Shown: positions 25,740 through 35,351 of the stretch, in pieces
How positions within the stretch are numbered: position 1 is the stretch's first letter
How the letters are laid out: each line of letters opens with the position of its first letter
NCBI GenBank assembly: GCA_028284415.1
Contig: JANQRU010000001.1
Span: 682,001 to 746,000 of the forward strand
Reading direction: 5' to 3'
Source of the DNA: Pyrinomonadaceae bacterium
GTDB lineage: Bacteria; Acidobacteriota; Blastocatellia; Pyrinomonadales; Pyrinomonadaceae
DNA length: 64,000 nucleotides
Position numbers and translations under genes: made by a program
Notes under the pieces: model-generated
Databases searched by the model: none
What the model was told of the DNA's origin: nothing
The model's input: only the letters and a program-made list of their open reading frames with translations

Positions 25740-26109
25740 TCACGAGGAACTAAAGACCGCTTCATTTTCTATGGCAATCGAAGCGATCTTTAAATCAATG
25801 TTGCCAATGCGAATTTTTTGGCTTTTAATTGTTTAAAAACTTCGGCTGATTTTTCGTCGAAATCTACAACTACTGTATTTCGGTATGCTTCTAATGCTCG
25901 GTGAAGTTTTTCATAAGCATATATTTGTTTTTCAGGCGTTTGGCTTTTGCGATAAATGTTAACCATCCCCTCATCTGCTCTTCAAAAGTGATGATTGTGG
26001 TAAAGAGTTCATCGGAAGAAAACTGCTCTAATTTCTTTCTTAATATTGAGGACTCTAATATGTTCTCGCGGTTTAGTAAACTGAGACAATCTGTGTCGAG
26101 AATAATCAT
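25740..26109 (-). pseudogene. Decayed VapC-type PIN-domain toxin (frameshifted)
   Basis: The frame starts MIILDTDCLSLLNREN, with the PIN-domain Asp, and continues FEEQMRGWL. About residue 57 (AKAK) it goes out of phase; one base inserted in an A run would join it to TPEKQIYAYEKLHRALEAYRNT... GNIDLKIASIAIE, the usual PIN ending, in another frame to a stop at 25740. Further family-like codons (VPRD, VFEDFDY) appear after that stop in a third frame. So at least two lesions exist. A VapB-like gene lies just upstream, overlapping by one base. Confidence 0.8.
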
Positions 26110-26321
26110 TAAACTTCATCCTCGTCATATCTCATCTTTTGAGATTCACGGTATTCGCGTCAAAGTCGCATAGCCTCTTCATGTGCAGGATCATCTACAA
26201 ATACTCCTAAATGATCCTTCCACCAAGGCGAATTTGCTCCGTTTTTTCCTGCTTTGCTTTTTAATAAAGCAACTTCGGCTTCCAATGCTGCTATTCTTTT
26301 TTCGAGTTCTGTATTACTCAT
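26109..26321 (-). pseudogene. Antitoxin of the decayed VapBC module, in-frame TGA at codon 54
   Basis: The ATG at 26321 opens MSNTELEKRIAALEAEVALL (a coiled-coil head), then PWWKDHLGVFVDDPAHEEAMRL, TGA, REYRESQKMRYDEDEV and a stop overlapping the toxin start (TAATG). Related antitoxins read xMRLGREYRES, so the TGA is best seen as a GGA-to-TGA mutation. The family sits upstream of PIN toxins in many acidobacteria and cyanobacteria; here both partners are disrupted. Confidence 0.75.
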
Positions 26322-26386
26322 AATGGAGTTATTTCAACATTTTTTGTATTTTGTAATAGAAAAGATAAGTAAGACTAAAATTATTT

Positions 26387-27718
26387 ATGAATCAACTAAA
26401 TTCATTTTTATTAGCAAGTGTTTCAGCTAATTCCATTAACGAATTGGCTACTAAAATTATTCGAAATTCGATAGCCAAACGAATGTTGTCACTACTCGTT
26501 TTAACTCTTGGAATGAGCCTCGGCGTATTTGCTCAAAGTAGTGGCTACATATATTTGGAAGGCACAGCTATATCTGACAAATTTAAGGATGTAATCGTAT
26601 CAACTGACCCGACGGTTTTCTCAAGTGTTTCTTATCTCAAAGTCAAAAAGGCTGAAATGTGGGATCGTGATGCAAATAACAACAAAGGTGCTTGGATATA
26701 CCCAGATTCTTGGATTTTCAAATTAAATTATCAGGATGGCATTACCTCAGAGATCAGAATAAGAAAAAAAGATTTTGATAAAGCTAAAGCCAATGAATTA
26801 GCTAATAAATACGGGCGAAAGATGGGGCAACTTCCGGCTAATTTGAGAGAAGGTGTTGATTATATAAATATCTATAAGAGCGATAATGTTTTTGGAGGTA
26901 ATAACTTTAAGAAGTCCATAGACATAACTATTGGGAAAACATCAAAGAATTATGAAAATGTCGGGACAATGGAAGAAATTCTTTTTCATGAATCTACTCA
27001 TGCGGCTTTAGATAATTTGTATGGAACGGCGTGGAAAACAAGTAGGAATAAGGATTCTAAATTTGTTTCAAAATATGCTTTTGATAATCCTGATAGAGAA
27101 GATATATCTGAAAGTTATTTACTTTATGCAGCATTGAGTTATAGACCTGATAGAGTAGCGGCTAAAGAAGTCCGTAAAATTAGACGAGATATTCCGAACA
27201 GGATTAGTTATTACAAAAATCTAAATCTCAAGATGCACCCTTGGGAGAAAAAGGTTGAAAAAGTAAAAACTTCTAACAACGCTTTATTTGATACCAGCAA
27301 ATACTACCGATTAAATTCAAAATTTCTTGGTAAAGGTAGATCTTTAGATGTTATCAATAATAATAGCAATACAATCCGTCTAGCCGATTCAGGCAACTTC
27401 ACGGGGCAATTCTGGCGAATTGAGAAGTTAAACAATGGTTATTACAGATTAACGACTCAATTTAGAGGAACCAATATGTCGTTAGACGTAATTAATGATG
27501 GGAAAAATAATAAATTGCGTTTATCAAAAACAGGAAATTTTACAGGACAGTTCTGGAAAATTGAAAAGCTTAGTAATGGCTACTTTCGTTTAACAACCGC
27601 ATTTCAAGGCGTTGGAAAATCTCTGGATGTTGTAAATGACGGAATGAAAAGTAATGTCCAATTAGCTCCAACAGGAAATTTCACAGGTCAGCAGTGGATG
27701 ATTACGAAAATTAATTAA
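26387..27718 (+). CDS. Secreted zincin-like protein with ricin-type beta-trefoil repeats
   Basis: This 443-residue protein has an unusually long head before a hydrophobic export segment (~33-50, MLSLLVLTLGMSLGVFAQ). The middle has a HExxH site (LFHESTHAALD, residues ~202-212) with a downstream Glu in DISESYLLYAALSYR as candidate third ligand, hence a zinc peptidase fold (M-type, family not assigned). The C-terminus holds three ~45-residue units with GNFTGQFWRIEKL/GNFTGQFWKIEKL/GNFTGQQWMITKI and RSLDVIN/MSLDVIN/KSLDVVN: a ricin-B-like carbohydrate-binding trefoil. The pairing suggests a secreted, glycan-tethered protease. The long N-region could also mean the real start is the later Met. Confidence 0.82.
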   Translation: MNQLNSFLLASVSANSINELATKIIRNSIAKRMLSLLVLTLGMSLGVFAQSSGYIYLEGTAISDKFKDVIVSTDPTVFSSVSYLKVKKAEMWDRDANNNKGAWIYPDSWIFKLNYQDGITSEIRIRKKDFDKAKANELANKYGRKMGQLPANLREGVDYINIYKSDNVFGGNNFKKSIDITIGKTSKNYENVGTMEEILFHESTHAALDNLYGTAWKTSRNKDSKFVSKYAFDNPDREDISESYLLYAALSYRPDRVAAKEVRKIRRDIPNRISYYKNLNLKMHPWEKKVEKVKTSNNALFDTSKYYRLNSKFLGKGRSLDVINNNSNTIRLADSGNFTGQFWRIEKLNNGYYRLTTQFRGTNMSLDVINDGKNNKLRLSKTGNFTGQFWKIEKLSNGYFRLTTAFQGVGKSLDVVNDGMKSNVQLAPTGNFTGQQWMITKIN

Positions 27719-28027
27719 CTTGGGCAAAATTGAAATATGTTCTTTTCGTTCTTTTATCCCGTAAGGGATTAAAAGATAGCGAATAAAAATTGCAATTTCA
27801 GTAATTTTTATTTCCAAAGCTGTGTTTTATCGAATTTTCATACAAAATAAATACTAAATTCTTCATCAAAAAACCTAAATACTCCTCTTTTGTGCGATGT
27901 TAACTTGTTTTAATAAACTTTTGAATAAGTTTTCCCGTATAGCAAAAAGAAATTTGTTTGTGATAAAGTGAAATTATAAAAAATATCAAAATAATTGGAT
28001 AAAGTTGTTTTATCTAACTAAAAAATT
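27719..28027. other. Intergenic region, with a weak terminator
   Basis: TCTTTTATCCC and GGGATTAAAAGA (27750-27776) form a stem with one bulge around GTAA, a plausible terminator of the preceding gene. The rest is AT-rich, with nothing recognisable. Confidence 0.45.
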
Positions 28028-28756
28028 ATGTTGAAGACAGTTAAAATCTTTGCCATTTTTGTGATTGTATTTGTTGTTTCCATGCCTGTTTTGGGACAAG
28101 ATGCAACCGTAGTTCAGCCCGGTGCTCCTGGTGAGGTTACTAAGAAATTACCCGCTGATACTACCGCAAAGTTACCGATCGTTACCAAGGCTGATGTGTA
28201 TTTTATGCAGGGGATGATTCATCATCATCAACAGGCGGTTGATATGGTTGCTTTGATGAGAGACCGTACAAAGAATCCTGACCTTTTACGACTCGGTGCT
28301 AGAATCAGTCAATCGCAAGCTGATGAGATCGAATTTATGCGACGTTGGCTCGTAATGCGTGGACAAAAAACCACGATGCAAATGCCTAAGATGGACAAGA
28401 TGAAAATGCCCAAAACAGGCAGTGTGAAAATGGACAAAATGAATATGTCCGACCATGAAAACCACAAGATGAGCGATAAAAAAATGTCCGATCACAAAGA
28501 TCATATGATGATGCCCGGTATGCTGACTCCTAAACAAATGAAGGCTTTGGCAAATGCGAAAGGTGTTGAGTTTGACCGTTTGTTTTTGACAGGAATGATA
28601 CAACACCATGAAGGGGCTTTGATCATGGTTGATGATCTATTCAAATCACCTGGTGCCGGACAAGATGCCGAAATGTTCACTTTTGCGACCGATGTTGACA
28701 GCACACAGCGTGCTGAAATCAGAATTATGAAAACAATGTTGGTGAAGAAACCGTAA
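28028..28756 (+). CDS. Secreted DUF305 protein with Met/His-rich insert
   Basis: A signal peptide (MLKTVKIFAIFVIVFVVSMPVLGQ) precedes a split DUF305 four-helix domain: half one holds FMQGMIHHHQQAVDMVALM, half two TGMIQHHEGALIMVDDL. Between them is a ~60-residue insert rich in Met, Lys, His and Asp (KMDKMKMP, KMNMSDHENHKMSDKKMSDHKDHMMMPGM). Many DUF305 proteins are linked to copper handling, and the MxxM/HxxM repeats would suit Cu(I) binding, so metal binding is a reasonable inference. The LVIVD-repeat gene follows 139 bases later in the same direction and is probably functionally linked. Confidence 0.88.
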   Translation: MLKTVKIFAIFVIVFVVSMPVLGQDATVVQPGAPGEVTKKLPADTTAKLPIVTKADVYFMQGMIHHHQQAVDMVALMRDRTKNPDLLRLGARISQSQADEIEFMRRWLVMRGQKTTMQMPKMDKMKMPKTGSVKMDKMNMSDHENHKMSDKKMSDHKDHMMMPGMLTPKQMKALANAKGVEFDRLFLTGMIQHHEGALIMVDDLFKSPGAGQDAEMFTFATDVDSTQRAEIRIMKTMLVKKP

Positions 28757-28895
28757 ACAAGTTTTGAAATACTAAATAATTTAGGTTTGGAAGAAATAGA
28801 ACACTAAAAAAATGAATAATTTGGAATCGCAAACATTTTTGCTGGAAATTCCAAAATTTATTCGATTGAATAATTAGATTTTTCAGAGAGAAAAT

Positions 28896-30812
28896 ATGAA
28901 CTGTATAAAAATTAATGTTGACCGTTTTATAACTGCTTTTTTTGTTTTAACTCTGTGCTTTGCATCAGCAACTTTTGCACAATTTAACAACAATGCTCCG
29001 CCGCCAAAATTACCTGAGGGAATGACCGGTTCTACTATGGATGATCCACGTGCGAAGCTTTCACCGGGATTATACGATGCAGGTGAAGCTGCTTTTGGAA
29101 TGAAGCATCTAAATTTGCTCAAAAAACCACAGGCTTTTCAGCTTGGGGACAGTGAGGAAAAATTAAAAGAAGCTTACAGAGCTTTGGGGATTCCTGAAAA
29201 TGCAAAGCTACCGCCTGCTTTTAGAAATGTCGTCGCTCAGCTTACATTTGCCAATTCAGATTTGGCATTCCAAGGCGACAAGCTGTTTCTTGGAAACTTT
29301 TATGGTGTAAATATTTATGACATCGCTGATCCTAAAAATGCAAAACTTATAACCTCTATGGTTTGTCCCGGTGGGCAAGGTGATGTTTCGGTTTATGGAA
29401 ACTTAATGTTTATGTCGGTCGAAGCTGCAAACGGACGCATTGACTGCGGAACACAAGCATTTCCAGCCGGCAAACCAGGTGCTGCTCCAGCTGCAAATAA
29501 AGAACGTTTTCGCGGCGTAAGAATTTTTGATATTTCAAATATCAAGAGTCCAAAACAAGTCGGTGCTGTCCAAACTTGTCGAGGTTCACACACGCACACT
29601 TTAGTTAAAGCCCCGAAAGACAAAGACAATGTTTACATATATGTTTCTGGAACATCTTTCGTTCGCCCTGATCAAGAGCTTGCAGGATGTAAAGACGGCA
29701 AACCGGAAGAGACTCCGGACAGTTCGCGTTTTAGTATTGATGTAATTAAAGTTCCGATCAAAGCACCGCAGGATGCGAAAATTGTTTCAAGTCCGCGTCT
29801 TTTTAGTGATCCGAAAACAGGAAAAATTAACGCCTTGAATGATGGTGGTTCACACTCCAATCAAGGTAAACCCTCTGATACGGATCAGTGCCACGACATA
29901 ACAGTTTTCGAAGAAATCGGACTTGCCGCAGGTGCTTGTTCAGGTAACGGAATCCTAATTGACATCAAAGACCCCGCAAATCCGAAGCGAATTGATTCTG
30001 TAAATGATAAAAACTTTGCTTACTGGCATTCAGCAACATTTTCAAATGATGGTAAAAAGGTAGTATTTACAGATGAATGGGGCGGTGGACTAGGTCCAAG
30101 ATGTCGTGAAAATGACCCAAATGTCTGGGGTGCAAATGCCATCTTTAACGTTGAAGATAATAAGCTTAAATTCACGAGCTACTACAAGATGCCAGCCGCT
30201 CAAACAAGTAGCGAAAACTGCGTTGCACATAATGGCTCTTTAATTCCTGTTCCGGGCAGGGATATCAAAGTCCAATCTTGGTATCAAGGCGGAATTTCCA
30301 TTATGGATTTCACCGATCCGAAGAAGCCTATGGAAATTGCATACTTTGATCGCGGACCGATTGATCCGAAAACCTTAGTTATGGGTGGAACATGGTCGGC
30401 TTATTGGTATAACGGAATAATCTACTCATCAGAGATTGCACGCGGACTGGATATTTTTGAGTTAACACCGACTAAACATCTATCGCAAAATGAGATTGAT
30501 GCGGCTAAATCAGTCAAAATAAGCGAATGGAATGTGCAGACTCAAGAGAAATATTCGCATGCGAATAAATTGGTCGTAGCCAAAGCCTACATCGACCAAC
30601 TTGAGCGTTCAAAATCACTTTCTGCCAAAGACATCTCTAAAATGCGTAAGGCGATTGCCAAAGCAGAAAGTTCAAATATGAAAAAGAAAGATGTGAAGAA
30701 ACTTAAGAAATTCACAAAGACTTTGAAGAAAAAAGCCAAAGCTTCAAGTGATTCAAATGCCTCAGCTAAAATGATGTCTTTAGCTGAAATTTTGAACAAG
30801 CCAACAGCTTAA
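28896..30812 (+). CDS. Secreted LVIVD-repeat beta-propeller protein
   Basis: A 638-residue exported protein (signal MNCIKINVDRFITAFFVLTLCFASATFAQ). The body is built of LVIVD-type beta-propeller repeats, e.g. GVNIYDIADPKNAKLI, GVRIFDISNIKSPKQV, GISIMDFTDPKKPMEI and GLDIFELTPTKH. About 14 residues of family-like RIDSVNDKNFAYWHSATFS mark a middle blade. The C-terminal ~100 residues are Lys-rich and helical. LVIVD proteins are often next to DUF305 genes, as here; function unknown. It is followed by a strong terminator. Confidence 0.87.
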   Translation: MNCIKINVDRFITAFFVLTLCFASATFAQFNNNAPPPKLPEGMTGSTMDDPRAKLSPGLYDAGEAAFGMKHLNLLKKPQAFQLGDSEEKLKEAYRALGIPENAKLPPAFRNVVAQLTFANSDLAFQGDKLFLGNFYGVNIYDIADPKNAKLITSMVCPGGQGDVSVYGNLMFMSVEAANGRIDCGTQAFPAGKPGAAPAANKERFRGVRIFDISNIKSPKQVGAVQTCRGSHTHTLVKAPKDKDNVYIYVSGTSFVRPDQELAGCKDGKPEETPDSSRFSIDVIKVPIKAPQDAKIVSSPRLFSDPKTGKINALNDGGSHSNQGKPSDTDQCHDITVFEEIGLAAGACSGNGILIDIKDPANPKRIDSVNDKNFAYWHSATFSNDGKKVVFTDEWGGGLGPRCRENDPNVWGANAIFNVEDNKLKFTSYYKMPAAQTSSENCVAHNGSLIPVPGRDIKVQSWYQGGISIMDFTDPKKPMEIAYFDRGPIDPKTLVMGGTWSAYWYNGIIYSSEIARGLDIFELTPTKHLSQNEIDAAKSVKISEWNVQTQEKYSHANKLVVAKAYIDQLERSKSLSAKDISKMRKAIAKAESSNMKKKDVKKLKKFTKTLKKKAKASSDSNASAKMMSLAEILNKPTA

Positions 30813-30828
30813 ATTTTTCTCGAAAAAC

Positions 30829-30872
30829 AAAAAAGGTTCTTCAATTGTAACTTCAATTGAAGAACCTTTTTT
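30829..30872 (+). terminator. Strong terminator after the LVIVD gene
   Basis: AAAAAAGGTTCTTCAATTG pairs perfectly with CAATTGAAGAACCTTTTTT around a 6-base loop (19 bp including A-T ends). Confidence 0.93.
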
Positions 30873-30996
30873 ATATGCAAATACTTTTCTCTTAAATGCT
30901 TTTTTTGAAAATTTATAAATTCACTTCCCCAAAAGCAACTATTGAGTTAATGTAAAACTCTATTTAAGTGTACCTTTCTGTTGGTTGGAAAAAATT

Positions 30997-32769
30997 ATGC
31001 ATATCCGCTTTTATTTATTCTTACTAATTATCCTTTTAGTATCACAAAAAGTTGTTTCTCAAACTGAGATTAGTCTAAACAAATCTTCACAAAAAAAAAT
31101 AATACTTATTGAACAAGTGTTGTCTGATTCTCATAATCTGAAACTTCCATCAAATAAAGCTATTGCCTATGCAGAAATCGCAGATAAGCTTTGGGAAATA
31201 GACCAAACGCGAGCTAAATCACTTTTTAGTCAATCAATTGAACAGCTACTCATCGCTCAAAATGAAATTAGTAAAGAAAAAGAACCCGACAAATTTAGAG
31301 ATTTGTATTATGGAAAAATTCCGCGTAGAAACATCTTAAATTTGATTGGCGAAAGAGATGCAGAATTTGCTCTTATCTCACTATATAAAAGTCGCCCACA
31401 GATTATTTCTGAAACTCTAAATAAATATTCTAAAGATGCTAAGAACCCCTTAAACGGAAACATTAGAAAAATCCCACAAATAAATCATCACATAAGATGG
31501 GAACTTGAAGACGAACAAAATTACAAATTACTTGCAGCAAAGCAAAACCCTAATAATGTAACTAAATTTTTCCGTGAAAGTTTGAAAAGTGGAGTTACGG
31601 GTAAAACCATACAATTTCTACATGAACAAAATAAGACTAATCCGAAACTAGCAAATAAACTTGCTGAAGAAACTGCAAAACAATTGATTGACTTAGAATT
31701 ATCAAGAAAACATCCACAAAATTATAGGATTTTTCAAAGATTTTTTTCGGTAGTGAGTTTTCAGATTGCTAGAAGAGATTATCAATTAAAAATTTCGGAA
31801 GAGTCTTATTACAAATTAGCTGATAAAATTTCTGCAATTTGGTTAAATGAAAAATGGGGATTGAACATCAGTCCAACTATCTTTCGTAATATTGAACGCT
31901 TTTTTCCTGAAAGAGTGGCTAGTTTAAGAAGGAAAAATGCAGAAAGAAAAAAGATTCGCTCAAATCAATATAGTAATAGTGAAAATGCTCGATATAATAA
32001 ACTAAAATTAAGTAATCCAACAGCAGAAGAAATATTGGAACAGATTGATAATTTTTCAGGCTACAAGAATTCCTTATATTCACTTGCAATTGAAAAATAT
32101 CGGAAACAAGGTGATGTTGAATCAGCTATCAGGCTGATAAGAAATACTAACTCAAAGAGTCGAGCAGATTATAAAATCTCATCAATTTACAAACAATTAG
32201 CTATCGAAAGTTCTCGCAAAGGAAATACTAACCAATCATTTTTATATATTGATAAAATCCCAAGATACACAACAAAAATTGAAGGTTTAGTTGAAATTGC
32301 CAAAGAACTATACAAAAAAAACCCGGAAAAAAATCAAGGTCTAGCTGAGTCTTTTTTGTATAAGGGTTTTGATTATTTATACGAGGAAAATGAAACAAGC
32401 CCTCAAATAAATTGGTTTATTAAACTCGCAACGGGTTTCGCTGAAATCAATCCTTCAAAAGCTTTTTCAATGACAGAATCGGTAATTCCAAAGATAAATC
32501 AATATAATCGTGCCTTTAGAATAACCTCAGGTTTTCTGAGTGGATCTAGCAGATTTAGTGATGAATTCTTTTTACATAATTCGGGGGCATTTAATAGCTC
32601 TAGTAACCTAACAGGAAAGATTTATTTAGATGGAGTTTTGAGTCAATTAATACTAAAAGACTTTGACAGAACGGTAGCTTTGATTAATAGGTTCGAGTTC
32701 CCTGAAACCCGTCTTAAGCTAAAACTAAATCTACTTGTTTTCCTAAAAAGAAATGAACGAACACAATAG
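30997..32769 (+). CDS. Secreted alpha-helical repeat protein, paralog B
   Basis: A signal peptide (MHIRFYLFLLIILLVSQKVVSQ) precedes a helical mature protein. Early on it carries LKLPSNKAIAYAEIADKLWE and RAKSLFSQSIEQLLIAQ, matching LKLPENRALLYAQVANKIWT and ARELFQNSINELITAQ in paralog C, so B and C are close relatives; A at 17.6 kb is more distant. The centre has a GYKNSLYSLAIEKY element and the end DFDRTVALINRFE. These look like alpha-solenoid repeats, but no catalytic residues are conserved by eye. The ATG at 30997 is chosen over an in-frame TTG at 30985. A terminator is at 32832. Confidence 0.8.
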   Translation: MHIRFYLFLLIILLVSQKVVSQTEISLNKSSQKKIILIEQVLSDSHNLKLPSNKAIAYAEIADKLWEIDQTRAKSLFSQSIEQLLIAQNEISKEKEPDKFRDLYYGKIPRRNILNLIGERDAEFALISLYKSRPQIISETLNKYSKDAKNPLNGNIRKIPQINHHIRWELEDEQNYKLLAAKQNPNNVTKFFRESLKSGVTGKTIQFLHEQNKTNPKLANKLAEETAKQLIDLELSRKHPQNYRIFQRFFSVVSFQIARRDYQLKISEESYYKLADKISAIWLNEKWGLNISPTIFRNIERFFPERVASLRRKNAERKKIRSNQYSNSENARYNKLKLSNPTAEEILEQIDNFSGYKNSLYSLAIEKYRKQGDVESAIRLIRNTNSKSRADYKISSIYKQLAIESSRKGNTNQSFLYIDKIPRYTTKIEGLVEIAKELYKKNPEKNQGLAESFLYKGFDYLYEENETSPQINWFIKLATGFAEINPSKAFSMTESVIPKINQYNRAFRITSGFLSGSSRFSDEFFLHNSGAFNSSSNLTGKIYLDGVLSQLILKDFDRTVALINRFEFPETRLKLKLNLLVFLKRNERTQ

Positions 32770-32831
32770 TATTTAACTGAAATTAAAAAAATTAATACCG
32801 GTGCTTATTTTTTCTTCGATGAAAGCATAGC

Positions 32832-32866
32832 AGATGGTAACTTTGTAAAAGCTACCGTCTTTTTTT
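32832..32866 (+). terminator. Terminator after paralog B
   Basis: AGATGGTAACTTT (32832-32844) pairs with AAGCTACCGTCT (32849-32860), with one wobble and one mismatch, and seven T follow. Confidence 0.75.
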
Positions 32867-33028
32867 ACCATTTATCTCAAGTTATAACCGCTCAAAGATT
32901 ATCTATCAGAAAACCTCTCAATTTAAGCTAATATCAAAATGTTCAATCATTCGGATAATTTGTCATTTTTCAGATACTTGCGGTGTTTTATATTTTAGAA
33001 AACCCAGATAAGTTACATTTTGAAATAT

Positions 33029-34468
33029 ATGAAAAAATACATATCTTTACTTATTCTTTTTTTATTTACAACGGCAAATTTATACTCGCATGAAGTTGAA
33101 AACAATAGCGTTTCAGAGAATGTTGATGAATATGTCAACAAAATGATGAAACGCCACAAAATTCCCGGTGCAGCCCTTGCAATCACTCAAGGTGGAAAAG
33201 TTATTCACAAAAAATACTACGGAAAAGCGGTTCTTGCTCACGATGTTCCTGTAACTGAAAAAACGATATTTCGAATTTACTCAACAACCAAACTTTTTGT
33301 TGCAACAGGAATTTTTAAGCTAATCGAGGAAGGCAAGCTTTCGCTTGAAGATGATGTAACCAAATACGTTGATGGACTGCCTGAAACCTGGCATAAACTC
33401 AAAGTAAAACATCTTCTGACTCATTCGTCCGGCTTGCCTGATATGGCACCATTTTGGAAGTTTCAAGACCTCAATGAAAAACAGGCAACTGAAGTTGTAT
33501 TTAAAGAACCAATCAAGTCTCAACCAGGTGAAGAATACTCTTATAATCAAACAAACTTTTGGCTCTTACAGCAAATTATTGAGAAAGCTTCGGGACAAAA
33601 GTTTGTAGATTTCATCATGAATCACCAGTTTGCACATAAATCGAAAAATGCTTTTTTTAATGTAGATTCAAGAGATATTATCCCAAATCGAACTATTCCT
33701 TATTTCCCTTTTGCAAAAAATAGAATTCAGATTGATGTTTCATATAGTGGTGAGTATCTGACTAGTGCAAATGGCTTTAACTTAACTCTGGACGAATTTA
33801 TCAAATGGAATAAAAAGTTTGACGACAATAAATTTTTGAAGCCACAAACAAAAGATAAGATGTGGACTCCTTTCAATTACAAAAAACCTCGACAATTTGC
33901 ATATAGTTGGGGTATTTATCCTTTGAATGATCGTAAGTCATATGGTTTTACAGGCGGCTTAGTTACGGGATTTAGAAAAGTACCGAAAGACAAACTCGAC
34001 ATTATTTTTCTAACAAACGGATTCGAGCAGTATTTCAATGTTGATGAAGTGATTGATTATATCGCTGGAATCGTTGACCGGGATTTGCTAAACAATGAGC
34101 TTGTAGTCATTGAAAAAATTAGAACTGAGTTTATTGAAGGTGATGTAAAAACTGCACTCAACAATTTCGCAAAATGGAGAAGCGAAATTCCCAAAGCAAA
34201 TCTAGAAAACTTTCTGAATTCACAAGGTTATAGCTATTTGAGAAAAGAAAAAGTTGCTGATGCGATTGAGATTTTTAAGTTAAACACAAAAGAATATCCA
34301 AATTCAGGTAATGTCTGGGACAGCCTCGGAGAAGCATATTTTGTAAACAAACAATACAAATTGGCATTGGAAAATTACAAAAAATCTCTCCAATTAGACC
34401 CTGAAAGCCAAAACGGAAAAACGATGGTCAAAAGAATTGAAGATATTTTGAATGAGGGAAAAAATTAA
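33029..34468 (+). CDS. Secreted serine hydrolase (class C beta-lactamase fold) with C-terminal TPRs
   Basis: The ATG at 33029 gives a signal peptide (MKKYISLLILFLFTTANLYS). The beta-lactamase/transpeptidase-like domain has the Ser nucleophile in STTK (Ser85, Lys88), the second motif YNQTN, and a late GFTGG that replaces the KTG/HxG strand. Such proteins are D-aminopeptidases, esterases or penicillin-binding homologs. Residues ~390-480 have TPR units with DSLGEAYFVNKQYKLALENYKKSLQLDPE. An AraC-family gene starts 3 bases past the stop and the TPR amidohydrolase is next, so the three probably work as one unit. Confidence 0.88.
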   Translation: MKKYISLLILFLFTTANLYSHEVENNSVSENVDEYVNKMMKRHKIPGAALAITQGGKVIHKKYYGKAVLAHDVPVTEKTIFRIYSTTKLFVATGIFKLIEEGKLSLEDDVTKYVDGLPETWHKLKVKHLLTHSSGLPDMAPFWKFQDLNEKQATEVVFKEPIKSQPGEEYSYNQTNFWLLQQIIEKASGQKFVDFIMNHQFAHKSKNAFFNVDSRDIIPNRTIPYFPFAKNRIQIDVSYSGEYLTSANGFNLTLDEFIKWNKKFDDNKFLKPQTKDKMWTPFNYKKPRQFAYSWGIYPLNDRKSYGFTGGLVTGFRKVPKDKLDIIFLTNGFEQYFNVDEVIDYIAGIVDRDLLNNELVVIEKIRTEFIEGDVKTALNNFAKWRSEIPKANLENFLNSQGYSYLRKEKVADAIEIFKLNTKEYPNSGNVWDSLGEAYFVNKQYKLALENYKKSLQLDPESQNGKTMVKRIEDILNEGKN

Positions 34469-34471
34469 TCT

Positions 34472-35269
34472 ATGCAGTCTTTAAGTAAAGGAAAATATAT
34501 GGGTAAAGTTGCAAAAAAACTAAATGTTGACGGCAACATTTTTAGCACGACTCATTATTTTGACAATAATGAGAATTGCGATTGGCATTACCATGAAAAC
34601 CCACACATTTCTTTTATTTTCGAAGGCGAAGATTATTCTGAAAGTGTCCATTCATCAACAAACAGAGCCTTCAAAAATGGAGTTACTTTTTATCGTTCAG
34701 ACGAAAAACATCGCTGGGTAAAACAAAGCCGCTTTTCAAAAAGTGCCAATATAGAACTTGAATCAGACTTTTATCAAAAATATGATCTTTCAGAGTCTCA
34801 AATCAATAATGCGATAACCCAAAATATTGACACAAAATTTCTGATGCTAAAGATTCAGCAGGAAATTCTCTTCAAAGACAGCGACAGCAAAGCAAGTATT
34901 CAGACGCTTCTTTTTGAACTAATCAGTCAGTCCAAAAATTCATACGAATATACAATTCCAGTTTGGGTTTCCAACTTAAATGAGATTCTAAATGACCGTT
35001 GGAATGAAAATCTCTCTCTAAAAGAATTAGCAAATGCGACGGGTGTTCATCCGATCACGATTTCCAAACATTTCAGAAAATATTTCGGCTGTACACTCGG
35101 CGAATATATGAGAAAATTGAAAGTAAACAAAAGCATCTCACTCATAAAAAATTCCGATCTAAATTTAACCGACATCGCCTTTCGATGCGGTTTTGCAGAT
35201 CAAAGTCATTTTACAAGAACTTTCAAAAACTACACCGGACTGCTACCAAGAGACTTCAGAAAATTCTAA
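34472..35269 (+). CDS. AraC-family transcriptional regulator
   Basis: A 265-residue cytosolic regulator. The N-terminal ~110 residues have a cupin-like sensing shape (NENCDWHYHENPHISFIFEGEDY). The C-terminal ~100 residues form the two helix-turn-helix domain of AraC/XylS: LSLKELANATGVHPITISKHFRKYFGCTLGEYMR and LNLTDIAFRCGFADQSHFTRTFKNYTGLLPRDFRK. Placed 3 bases after the serine hydrolase gene and 82 before the amidohydrolase gene, it likely controls this locus. The first ATG (34472) is used; an ATG at 34499 is also possible. The effector is unknown. Confidence 0.92.
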   Translation: MQSLSKGKYMGKVAKKLNVDGNIFSTTHYFDNNENCDWHYHENPHISFIFEGEDYSESVHSSTNRAFKNGVTFYRSDEKHRWVKQSRFSKSANIELESDFYQKYDLSESQINNAITQNIDTKFLMLKIQQEILFKDSDSKASIQTLLFELISQSKNSYEYTIPVWVSNLNEILNDRWNENLSLKELANATGVHPITISKHFRKYFGCTLGEYMRKLKVNKSISLIKNSDLNLTDIAFRCGFADQSHFTRTFKNYTGLLPRDFRKF

Positions 35270-35351
35270 TAGAATGAGGCAAATCTCATTCTATTTTCTA
35301 AAACTGTGTAAAGGTAAAATATATTAAATAAAGCATTTATTAAGGATTACT

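Noticed and set aside
26160..26162. TGA in the antitoxin gene as a third selenocysteine codon
   Set aside because: Related antitoxins have Gly here, the toxin partner is frameshifted, and the only nearby hairpin (UCUCA/UGAGA) is short with an AAAGA loop. Decay is the simpler view.
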